Below are positions 46,875 to 58,100 of a stretch of 64,000 nt of DNA, in pieces. Every line of letters starts with the position of its first letter. Positions within the stretch are counted from its first letter, which is position 1. Both the position numbers and the translations under genes were made by a program. The stretch is taken from contig OX459099.1 in assembly GCA_949775045.1 (NCBI GenBank), positions 6,702,139 to 6,766,138 on the forward strand. Direction: 5' to 3'. Below the pieces are notes generated by a model. The model had not been told where the DNA came from. It did not search any database and worked only from the letters and a program-made list of their open reading frames with translations. This DNA is from Metridium senile. Taxonomy: Eukaryota; Cnidaria; Anthozoa; Actiniaria; Metridiidae.

Positions 46875-49637
46875 TGTTTTTGATATTTTACGACGCGCGT
46901 TGTATTCAAATGGCTTCCCAGTAGTTTTACTGAAAAAGAGCGGGTTGTCAGAAACCGGTTTTCATTCAGTGTGACGGCGCCTCGACAAACTTACAGAAAT
47001 TTTAATGCCAAAATATTTTTGCAGCTTTCTCCATCATTCCAAATCAAATATCGTTTTAAAGAGAAAGGGTTTTGTTTATATCTCAACATCAAAGAAAGTC
47101 AAGAAACAAAAAACAAGTTTTACAAAGGATTTTAGCTGACACGAACACCGAGTGAACCAAGATGGATGTTGAAACGAGTTGAAATTCGTCGTTCTTGTGG
47201 ACGGTTTGCATCAAGAAAAAAGCCTACTGAAGCTTATTTTTCTATAAATGATAAGAAATAAGAAATTTAGTCGAAGTCACCGAGAACTGTTGAAGGAATT
47301 AATCTGTCTGTGTCGTAATTTATGAAGAAGATGAAAGTTGAAAGCATAAGGATCGCAGACAGGACTTTGAATCAAGCAAATCGACCTTTTTCAAGATTGT
47401 TTATCCTTTTGTGTGCAGAAAAAGAAAGACAAGAACACTTCCTTACTTCAAAAACGTTGTAGACTTTGTAGATAAACTTCTCGTGAATTTATAGCATTTT
47501 AAAAGTGACTGAAAAGCAACGACATATCTTATCAAAAGATAGCTCAATTCACCGCCGTGTTGTTTACAAGGAAAGATATATTTTTCAACTATTATTGAGG
47601 TATGTGAACGAGCTTTATATTCTCTAGAAAATTAAAAAAACTTTGTGTATTCTCACAATCTTTTGTGTATTCTAGGTCTCGTGTATTCTCTCGTGAGTTT
47701 TTGCAATATTGATTTGATTTTCTCAACTTTTGCTTGTCAAAATGTTTGCAAAAACAACCAATGCTCACCACGTAGCTTTTAATTTTCTCTCAGTCGGTTA
47801 TCGCATTCTGTCAGTGTCATTTGGTGAATTCAGAATTCTAGATCTCCTACTATTTTGATCGATAAATATTACCATAATTAACAATTACCTATTAAAGAAG
47901 ATTTTTCATATTTTTCAAAAATTAATATCGCTGGGAAGAAATGGTATCAACGAACAGGATACCGCGGACCGGGCAGATGGTGAAAAACTGGCCCGCTCGC
48001 TAGCCAATCACAGCGCGCGAATCACAGGATACCGGACCGAAAAAAAATAAATATACTTTATTACGAATATTTTAAAAGCTGTACGTACTACGCGACTTAC
48101 TGTGAAAGGTCACATGTCACAATATAAATACAATGACACCGTGTCTTATTTGATGCCCGAGTGATCACCTAGATGGGCTTCTAGTTCGAATATTTTCGCT
48201 GTGGGCTACTCTAGCTTACTAGCTCTATACTCTTCTTGAACTGAAACAAAATTAATGGAATCTATAGGAGAAGTCTCTTGGAAGACCGTGACCAGCTCTT
48301 TGTACACTTTTTAAAGAGCAGTACGTTGCATGAAACGATTGGCAACGAAGCAACGTAGAAGCAGCAGAATTTTAGTATTTAAATGTTTAATTTTATATAA
48401 TTCAATACCATCAGCATTCTAGTCTTAAGAGCGAGTCCGCATGAAAACCATGCAGACCAGTCTACACCGTACATCACCGATTTTCTTCAAACTTAGCTCA
48501 ATTGTACATCTTAGTTAACTTATTACTTTGGTGAATTTTTTTGGCTTTAAATTAAAAAGGCTTAAAGTTACAACCATTTGAGTATTTTACCCTAAAAACG
48601 GTCAAAATTTGCATAAAATATACCTAAAGTTTTACGGCCTCGTATTTCCTTTGCAGATTGTTTCCTGCACCAATATTCTGCCCACGTTTAGCACATTATC
48701 TTATTAGTACTTTAAGTTGAATAAAAAGTCGTGAAACAAATATTGGGTTGTTTTATAAAGGGTTGAGTTATTGCTATTTTTCAGCTTTGACGAAAAGTGT
48801 AAAAATATACTCTAGAAAAGAGCTATTTGCACCTATCCGGCAGTTATTCATATAACTTTGAAACCTTTATCAGATAGCATGATGATAGAGACAATGTTTT
48901 ATCGAAAAAAAGTCTGTAAAGTATTTATTTTTCAAGCGAAAAATAACTAAGAAAATGATGAAATTTACATTGTTTGAAGTTGTCACGTGACAAAACTAAA
49001 TATACAACAAATCTACAACACGCTAAATATGATCCCAATATAATGATAAGAATCATAAGAATCAATTATATGAATTAAAATAATGATATTCATCATTATA
49101 TATAAGATAATCTTACAACAAATAACTAGGTTTTAGGCTTGTAAGCCGAATACAGTAATGTTTTGTCTGTCTACCTTTGGCTTTCCTATGTCTGGTAAAA
49201 ACGATATTTCATAATATTTTTTTCACAATATTATCATTTTTTTAAATAAAATAATTTTTACAGTATTAGAATTATGCATTTATTAACCTCACACACAACA
49301 TGTTAAAGAAATTATTGAACTCATGCGGTTGCTAAAAACAGAAACAGACAAAGTAACAGTGTACTATATAAAACTATGTAACCTTTTTGATTTACTATTT
49401 TCCTGATTATGATCACTCTCCAGGGATATGAATACGTTTTCATAAAAATATATTGTTAAAGTTCTAGCAAGACACATTTTAATAAAAGACATATATTTTA
49501 CTTCAAGTGTTCTCTTTGTTGTTTTGCATAAATTTGAAATTGACATTCGACTAATTGGCATGTTTGGTAGACACCGACATTAATTCTCATTTTACGTGCA
49601 TTAGTTGAGGTTAATTTTGACATACAGTAATTATTTT

Positions 49638-50048
49638 ATGGCGGTTTTCTCTTTTCACAATCTTTCTGTGGAAAATTATGGAAGTTCTCGAAGAAACAAT
49701 GACACCTGTTTTGTTTTGCTACCTTTAAAATCTTGTACAAGGATTATCTGCACCCATCTACTTGGCTGTTTAAAAACTTCTTCCAAAGATGTGAAGTACG
49801 AGTGGGAACTTTGTCTTTTAAGAGCTGGTGTTTTTCAAACTGAAAATACAGATGATATGACAATATGTCCGCTGCATAGAGACCACTTTGGTTTAGGCTG
49901 GCGTCCCAGTCGAGTCTGTAAGCATCCCCCACACGATTCTAAACAAAAGCCTGTCAGAGGTGGACATGCAAAGCGTATTTCTCAAGAGATGTTCGAAACA
50001 TGGGGAATGTTATGCAAAATTGGTCAAGGTATTGTTACATCTAAGTAA
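49638..50048 (+). CDS. Unknown protein with CX2H..C.HP zinc-like motif, copy 2
   Basis: 136 aa from ATG 49638, the exact duplicate (inverted) of the frame at 43489-43079. Features as described there: central CPLHRDHFGLGW / CKHPPH motif, Cys-rich N-terminal half, and a GTAAGG donor at the end of the frame. Complete identity of the two proteins over 136 residues means the duplication is recent or is kept homogeneous by gene conversion between palindrome arms. Confidence 0.5.
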   Translation: MAVFSFHNLSVENYGSSRRNNDTCFVLLPLKSCTRIICTHLLGCLKTSSKDVKYEWELCLLRAGVFQTENTDDMTICPLHRDHFGLGWRPSRVCKHPPHDSKQKPVRGGHAKRISQEMFETWGMLCKIGQGIVTSK

Positions 50049-50285
50049 GGGTTGCATTTTCGATCCCATCTTGAGTTTCGGTGAAATTAAAAATACTAAA
50101 TAGTTTATTATATCGTTTAAAGGAATTTTCATTGAATACTATATATATTGAGAACTAGTATTGAAGAGTTTTGAATTGAGCCGTTTCTTTTTTACGTTGA
50201 GATATCTAGAGAGTGAAGAAGATGAATCTGGATTACCATCGATTTTTAAGTATTAAAATACTTGCCATTCCCGCCAAACGACTGT

Positions 50286-50546
50286 GAAGCGATTCTGTTC
50301 CGTCAATCAAACGTAATTGGTCTAGTCTAGTGATAATTACTATAAACAACTGACAATGTGAACAAAAAAACAGCTAGGTAAAAAATATTATTTCAAATAG
50401 AATAGCTGGTCCAAAAAATATACATTTATTTAGTTTTAACGTTCTGATACCCATAGAATACATCGTTAGGCTAAAATTTGTTTTCACTGACATTAGTATG
50501 CAAATATTTTAATAGACAATTTGTTTGACGGAAGAGAATCGCTAAC
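50286..50546. mobile_element. Small inverted repeat, AGCGATTCTGTTCCGTCAA-like ends
   Basis: GAAGCGATTCTGTTCCGTCA at 50285-50304 is mirrored by TTTGACGGAAGAGAATCGCT at 50524-50543. Non-coding. It abuts the outer limit of the arm ending at 50285. Confidence 0.6.
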
Positions 50547-51460
50547 TCACTTTACGATCTCTGTTGGGCCGGCATTATTTTATTTTATTGTTATTATCAC
50601 TATTATTTCATTCCATTTTTTATGTCATAATAACATGCTTTTCTGAAAGTTAACTCTAAAATGGTTAACGACCGGGAACCAGTTCATGACAGTTGATTGT
50701 TTAATACTGATAATCACACTTGGCTACGCTGTCGTTGTCATTTGGATAATTTCCACGTTTTCAACTTTTATTTTACGAATCTGCAGTCTTAAAGATGTAA
50801 GTTTCGAATATTTATACATATTAAAATCAACTCAAGGCTCTTTGTTGTAATTTGAACCATTTGATCAGCTTAGCATTATCGTTGATGCAAACTCGGCATG
50901 TTTTTGTGTGTATTTCTTTCGGAAAATAAAATAAAAACACCGTATAGTTAAAATATTTTAACATTGTACATTTATGACTTCTTAAATCGCCCTACTACAT
51001 TAGCTGTTGTATTTAGGTAAGTATTTTAAAACTTATCGGCTTTTTTAGTCGCAAATGGTCATTAGTCTTATAATTGGATACGTGTAAAAACGCCAAATTC
51101 GTGATACTGTATCTCTTCACCCTTAAAACTTTACAGAAATTTTTTTCTTTGTATTTGTTAACCATTATCAGTTGTACATAAAAGTCAAACTTTGTGGTTT
51201 TAAAATGTTGCCGGATCTTGTATATCGAATTGTTAAGAATGCATACTCAAAATATAGATTTCATAGCCTGATATGTAAATAAGCAAATATTTTCTTTAAA
51301 TAAATCTTTTGATACTTTGATACTGTCGTTGTATTTATTATATGTTGTAGTAGGTCTGTACGAATTCCAGGTAAGAAAAAAGCTATATTTTTAGAGAAAT
51401 TGATTTGTAAAGTTGGTGTAAATTTCAAGCAATTTTTATCGTTTGTCTGACTACATTCCC
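50547..51460. other. Nothing recognised
   Basis: AT-rich, no open frame of note, no repeat identified between the small inverted repeat and the fold-back element. Confidence 0.45.
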
Positions 51461-53961
51461 TTAAGAGTGACTGTCAGGAAGAACCAGACATATCGTGGCA
51501 AAAGTCGATTCATCGATTTTGTTCATATTTTGCAGTTCGATACCCTATCATGTTGTAAGAACTCCTGTGAACTTAGTTTTTAAAAATTTGTTTTCGTTTG
51601 GGAGAAATTTGAATTATTATGCGAGAAGGTAAATATGCTAATTCGACGACTCTGAAATAGAGACCACTCGGCGATCTCGTGCACAAAATACAAACAATAT
51701 TTAACCTTAAAAACCTAATAATCTTTAAATATGCTATCTCTATATGCCTCATAGCGTATTTCAGACTTGTAGCTTTAACGATGAATGTTTGGCAGAATTT
51801 TGTTCAGGACACAGTTTTCATGAGCTAAAAAATACCCTCAAAACAGCCGCGAATTAAACTATGTTCGATATAACGGAATAGTTTGATATTCACTGTGTGT
51901 GAAGTTAAGATAATGTCTTAAAACACTGCCGAAAAAAATTGCTAGGTTTTTATGTTTTGAAGTTGTTACAGTCGATCTAAGTTGCCTAAATTGGCTGTTT
52001 TTTTACGATCATTTTTGCATAATTAGCAACGATAATGAGCGTCAAAACAATAATACTATTTGCAACAATCTTGTATTAACCGTATTTAACATCAGCAATG
52101 AGTCAATTTGTATTCCTTATTGTAGTTAGAGCAATATTTATTCCAACTCGATATAAATCATGCATGTATTTTCGGGGTTTTGATCCGGATCGTTTTGATT
52201 CACAAAGCCAATTATATCCTCGTGCGAGGAATCTGATAGAAGTCAAAAAATATTATATAATGCATGAGACTCACAACACAATTCCTTCAATATAGCAAAT
52301 TTATATAATATATAGTAGAATAGAATAGTAGTAGTGTTTTTGGATAGAAGATAGATATAGCGGTAGTTGTTCTTTGAGGGCAGATTGTCTATTATCCCAT
52401 CTTTAAAGTCTACAAAATGAAATTTACAAGATAATGACCGATCTTATTTCTGATAAAAACTCCAGTATAAATGTTTTATTTTATATCTTTTGTAAGAAAC
52501 GAAACACAGGTTTGAGTAGTACGTTATTTTAGCAATATTGCGATGCTTATATAAACAAATAATGCAGTTTCTAATTGCAATATTTGGCAGACTTGCTACA
52601 GGTCGACTATACACTCTTTATTTTGACGAGTCGCTAAACGACTAGATAAACGAGAGATAAACGAGAGAAACGAGAGAAACCAATACGAAAAAAACCGGAC
52701 TTTGAGAAAGTCTAAAGAGCAATGCTCAAAATTAATGTATTTTCTTTTCTTTAGAAGACACAGATTTATTAAAATAACCGATAAGTAACGTACCCTGCCA
52801 TTTCCACCCTTTATATGTAGATTTATGCCGAACCTTTATTCATCGGCCAACATCTATTGAGCGGCCACTTTGAAAAGTCCCTAGGGTGACCGTTTATTAG
52901 AGGTACAACTCAATTTCTTGAATATTGTACAAATTTCAACAAAAATAATATTAAATTGGACGTCAACGGCGGAAAACACAACACTTAGGGACTTATGAAA
53001 GGGTCTATAGAAGATTTACTGTTCTTTTGATTCATGATCACAAAAATCATTTGTATAAATTTGAACAAACATTTTTCTAATTATTAGAGCTGCTTTTATA
53101 CATACATGAATGCTTTGTAGATGTAAGCACTTTATAGTCATGGCAGCTATAGCAAATGTGTAGAATACGAAATCAAAATATTACATTACCGGTATTAAAA
53201 TGCTGCCAAGCACCTTGTACACGTGAGAATGATAATTATCTTACCCCGAAAATACATGCATGATTTATATCGAGTTGGAATAAATATTGTTCTAACTACA
53301 ATAAGGAATACAAATTGCTGATGTTAAATACGGTTAATACAAGATTGTTGCAAATAGTATTATAGTTTTGACGCTCATTATCGTTGCTAATTATGCAAAA
53401 ATGATCGTAAAAAAACAGCCAATTTAGGCAACTTAGATCGACTGTAACAACTTCAAAACATAAAAACCTAGCAATTTTTTTCGGCAGTGTTTTAAGACAT
53501 TATCTTAACTTCACACACAGTGAATATCAAACTATTCCGTTATATCGAACATAGTTTAATTCGCGGCTGTTTTGAGGGTATTTTTTAGCTCATGAAAACT
53601 GTGTCCTGAACAAAATTCTGCCAAAAATTCATCGTTAAAGCTACAAGTCTGAAATACGCTATGAGGCATATAGAGATAGCATATTTAAAGATTATTAGGT
53701 TTTTAAGGTTAAATATTGTTTGTATTTTGTGCACGAGATCGCCGAGTGGTCTCTATTTCAGAGTCGTCGAATTAGCATATTTGCCTTCTCGCATAATAAT
53801 TCAAATTTCTCCCAAACGAAAACAAATTTTTAAAAACTAAGTTCACAGGAGTGCTTATAACATGATAGGGTATCGAACTACAAAATATGAACAAAATCGA
53901 TGAATCGACTTTTGCCACGATATTTCGAATTTGTCTGGTTCTTCCTGACAGTCACTCTTAA
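51461..53961. mobile_element. 2.5-kb fold-back element with about 725-bp inverted repeats and TTAA borders
   Basis: Starts TTAAGAGTGACTGTCAGGAA (51461) and ends with the complement (53961). The arms 51461-52185 and about 53243-53961 pair over their whole length with scattered changes, ending at CATGCATGTATTTTCGGGG. The unpaired centre (52186-53242) has no gene. The border word TTAAGAG is shared with the larger TTAA element at 48425, suggesting related families. Confidence 0.8.
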
Positions 53962-54187
53962 ACCACGATATCTGCTAGAGAATTTAATATTTTTGTTTTA
54001 TATTGCACACAGTTAATATTTACACTAAAATACATATCTCGGCCAAAAATGAAAGAAATCGGTGATACCCGTTGTAGACACATTTTTCGATTTTGCATGG
54101 TTTTCACACGGACTCGCTCTTAAGATTTGTCTTAAAACCCCGTTTGCGAACCGTCCCTGGGACGTTTCCGAACAGGTTAAGACGGTT

Positions 54188-54590
54188 GCAAACTGGACGT
54201 TTGAGAACTGACGCGTTTGCGAATCGACCGGATACCACTGAATTTGAATAGAAATCAAGCGTATGCAAGGGAAATCAGCAAAAAATCCAAGACACAAATA
54301 AATATATGCTGTGTTCACTCGTCTGTTTTATACTTGACTAATCGAAAAAAAACGAAAAACTTTTAACTGGGAGCTCCGCTATTAGGTAAACCTAGTTTGC
54401 ATATTACCTTTGCGTAGAAGTTGGCTTGTTTTCTTTTAAGGTTTTAAAAAAAAACCTTTTAAAACCTTTTTAAACCTCAACGTTTAAAAACGTTCTTGGT
54501 TTGCAACTCTTCGATTGTAGACTGAACTTAGCAAAATGTGTTTACTGTGCATTTTAATAATAGAGAAACCGTTGAATAGTTGTCACCTTG
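54188..54590 (+). repeat. Direct repeat, right copy (pairs with 41331-41712)
   Basis: Same orientation and order as 41331-41712. The sequence then continues as the dispersed module AAACCGTTGAATAGTTG to about 54590, where it stops abruptly next to the Polinton. Confidence 0.8.
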
Positions 54591-54811
54591 CCTGCTTCAG
54601 AAAAGGTCTACGGAGTGCATGACGCAGGCTAAGTAGTAGTAAATGGCCGATTCGAGGACAAAATGACTTTTTCCACCTTACGCATACCAAACACCATACG
54701 TAAGCACCTCTAAACATCACAAACATGCCATTCTATCGAAGGTACTTTTTTCAAAAAAGGGGGCGGCAAAAATGGGAGGAGCCTATTTCATGAAAAAATT
54801 ATTAAAGAAAT

Positions 54812-55060
54812 TTCTAGGAATTACCTGTCAATCAAATTCTGGGAATACCACGTCATCAAATTATGGTATTATTGCGTGACCAAATATTGCGTGACAACAA
54901 AGGTCAAGGTCAAAGGTCAAAAGGTCAAACAAATCACATGATCAACATTCCTGACATTCCTGAGATGGGCGTGGTCATTATTGAAATTATTCTGAGATTT
55001 TACTCTTAGGAATTACCTGTCAATCAAATTCTTGGAATCTCAGGAATGTCAGGAATTCTA
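54812..55060 (+). repeat. Repeats in the Polinton left end
   Basis: AGGAATTACCTGTCAATCAA occurs at 54818 and 55008 (direct). ATTCCTGACATTCCTGAGA (about 54947) is inverted against TCTCAGGAATGTCAGGAAT (about 55039), giving a possible hairpin. Confidence 0.75.
54901..54927 (+). promoter_or_regulatory. Four AGGTCA half-sites in tandem
   Basis: AGGTCA at 54901, 54907, 54914 and 54922, i.e. direct repeats spaced 0, 1 and 2 bp. This is the half-site recognised by animal nuclear receptors. It lies about 250 bp before the polymerase gene. Function is inferred only. Confidence 0.45.
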
Positions 55061-55180
55061 ATTATGATTTTATTTTTTGTAACTATAATGTGGTTATTAA
55101 TGAAGGTGCGTTTATTCTGTGGTATCATGCAAAATGCGTTTATTCTTTAAAATTTAAATTTAAATAATATATATAAGAAA

Positions 55181-58100
55181 ATGTCTTCAAACCTATATAA
55201 AGAGAAAATACATAATAATAGTATAACTGAAAAAATGGCTTCAAACCGATATAAAGAGGAAATAATTAGTAATAGTATAACTGAAAAAATGTCTAATAAT
55301 ATAATGGATCAACCGATACCAGAAATTAATGTACCGATTTTAAAACCTGTGAAAGCAACAAAAACGGTACATACAACGCAAAATACAGCTGCTGCAGTTC
55401 AGCATCAATTAAATAAATTTGCAGATTGGATTATGTCATATATTCCACCACCGATCAAAAAGACTATCAATGATCATGTCGAGGCTTTGAAGAATAAGAT
55501 AAACGATATTTACAATAACCTTAGAACAAATGTTGCGGGTAATAAAACAAAACCTAACAAAGCAAACACTAACATCCCAATGAAGGAGTCTGCGTTGAAA
55601 GGATTTGTTACATCATATAGAATAAAAGGGACTGATAAGACAGATCCAAAATCATTTCTAACGAATAATAAACAGAATGTCATAGACATGTTAAAACAAC
55701 AAGAAAAACCAATCAAAATGAAACTTTTATTAGAGATTGAATTTTACAAGATGAATAAGAAAGAGAAAGTAAAATCATACGGGTTTTTTCATAGTAAAAT
55801 AGAAATTATCACAGAAGCAACTAATATAGAAGAGGTTTACAATAGACTAACCGATAATATTTTAGAAAAGGTAGACAACTATCAAAATAAAGGTTCAGGA
55901 TGGATATTCGAAAAAATAGTAAATTTTGATATTCATGTTGATAAATATAATCCTATAACAGCAAAATCATATATTCCTCTACCAGAAAAACTAAAACGAA
56001 AAGAAGCTATTGTTAACATCAAAAATGATGATAATTTATGCTTCAAATGGGCTGTCACATCAGGAGTATTTCCTATTAAAGTACATCCTGAGAGATTATC
56101 CAAAAAATTAAAAGCAAATGCAGAAAATCTAAACTGGGATGGACTTGAGTTTCCAGTGCAGGTTGATAAGATTGGAATCTTTGAAAATAATAATCCTAAA
56201 TACGCGATTAACGTGTACTCTTATGATAAGGATGTAACACCAATTAGAATTAGCGAAAACAATAATCGTGAACAAACGATTAACATTCTTCTGATATCAG
56301 ATGATAAAACAAACCATTACTGCTTGATCAAAAGTATGTCTAGATTAATTAATTCACAAACCAGCAAAAACGGGCATGTTAGATTCTATTGTGAGCGCTG
56401 CTTGTTATCATTTAAAACACAACAATCATTAGACAATCATTCAGAATATTGTAGTAATCATGAGGCTGTTAAAATAAGATTACCAAATAAAGGCGCAACA
56501 CTAGCCTTCAAAAATTACAACAATAGTATGCGTGTACCATTTATAATATACGCAGATTTTGAATCACTAACAGAACCTATATCATCATGTCAACCAGAGG
56601 ATAATCAATCTTTCACACAAAAATATCAGAAACATACACCAAGCGGATATTGTTATATGATAAAATCCTATGATGATAATCTGTTTCAACCAGAGATTCA
56701 CACATATACTAAGAAATCACCTGATGTGGATATTTCACAAAGATTTGTTGAAGCAATAGAAAAATCAGTAAGAAACCTGTATCAAAAGTTTAAATATAAC
56801 AAAAAGGTTGTGATGACAAACATTGATAATGAAAATTATAAAAATGCAACACACTGTCATATATGTGAGAAAGAATTAAACAAGGATAAGGTTCTAGACC
56901 ATGATCATCTTTCAGGTAAATATCGAGGTGCAGCACACAATGATTGTAATCTAAATTATAAAATTCCTAATCATATTCCAGTTGTATTTCATAATCTAGC
57001 TGGATATGATGCTCATCTGTTTATAAAAAACCTAGGAGTGACAGAGGGTAATGTTGAGTGTATTCCTAATAATGAGGAGAAATACATTTCATTCAAAAAA
57101 GAGATAGTTGTAGATACATTTACCAATAAGGATGGAAAAAATTGTAATGTAAAACGTGAGATTAGATTTATTGATAGTTTTAAATTTATGAGTAGTAGCT
57201 TAGATTCATTAGTTAGTAATCTTACAAAAGAACAATTCAGAAACATGTCTATGTTATATGATGGTAAAAAGTTGGATTTATTATTGAGAAAAGGGGTATA
57301 TCCATATGATTATGTAAATTCACTAGACAGATTAAATGAAACTTTCCTACCACCAATAGAAGAATTTTATTCTAAGCTAAATGGCACAAACATTTCAGAA
57401 GAAAATTATAAACATGCTCAGGAAGTATGGGATACATTCAAAATTAAAACAATGAAGGAATATCATGATCTATATCTCAAGAGCGATGTTATTCTTCTTG
57501 CAGATGTGTTTGAGAACTTTAGAGATGTTTGTCTAGAGAACTATAAACTAGATCCAGCATGGTATTATACAGCTCCAGGATTATCATGGGATGCGATGCT
57601 TAGAATGACAAATATTAATCTCGAACTGTTGAGTGATCCGGATATGATCCTTATGATAGAACAAGGAATTCGTGGAGGAATTTCTATGATTTCTAAAAGA
57701 TATGCTAAAGCTAATAATAAATATATGAATAACTATGATGAGAATAAAAAATCAAAATTTATAAAATACCTTGACGCTAACAATTTATACGGATGGGCAA
57801 TGTCTGAACCACTACCTACACACGGATTCAAATGGATGAACAAAAAAGAATTGGCAAGGTGGAACAAACTTCCATGCATACTAGAGGTTGATCTAGAATA
57901 TCCAATCGAATTACATGAGATGCATAACGAATATCCACTAGCACCTGAACGATTAACAATCAATAAGGTTGAAAAACTAATTCCAAATCTTGGTGATAAG
58001 AAGAAGTATGTGATTCACCACAAGACATTAAAATTGTATTTATCACTTGGAATGAAATTAACCAAAATCCATAGAGGTGTCTTGTTCAAAGAATCAAATT

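Larger units (their letters stand above)
44704..48424. other. Spacer between the two 1.86-kb arms
   Basis: No gene recognised apart from a 49-codon basic open frame (45462-45611). It contains MITEs at 45692-45986 and 46211-46874. GCGGTAATGCGG-type phrases recur at 44817-44890. 46875-48424 shows nothing recognisable. Confidence 0.5.
48425..54123 (+). mobile_element. Possible TTAA-type DNA transposon with nested insertion
   Basis: The left end TTAAGAGCGAGTCCGCATG (48425) and the right end, complement of TTAAGAGCGAGTCCGTGTG (54123), face each other. Similarity is imperfect but continues about 75 bp, with AAAACCATGCA and TATCACCGATTT-like phrases. The interior holds the zinc-motif frame 49638-50048, a small inverted repeat at 50286-50546 and the complete fold-back element 51461-53961. 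Whether both ends belong to one insertion is uncertain, because the left end's 1.86 kb is duplicated at 42841-44703. Confidence 0.45.
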
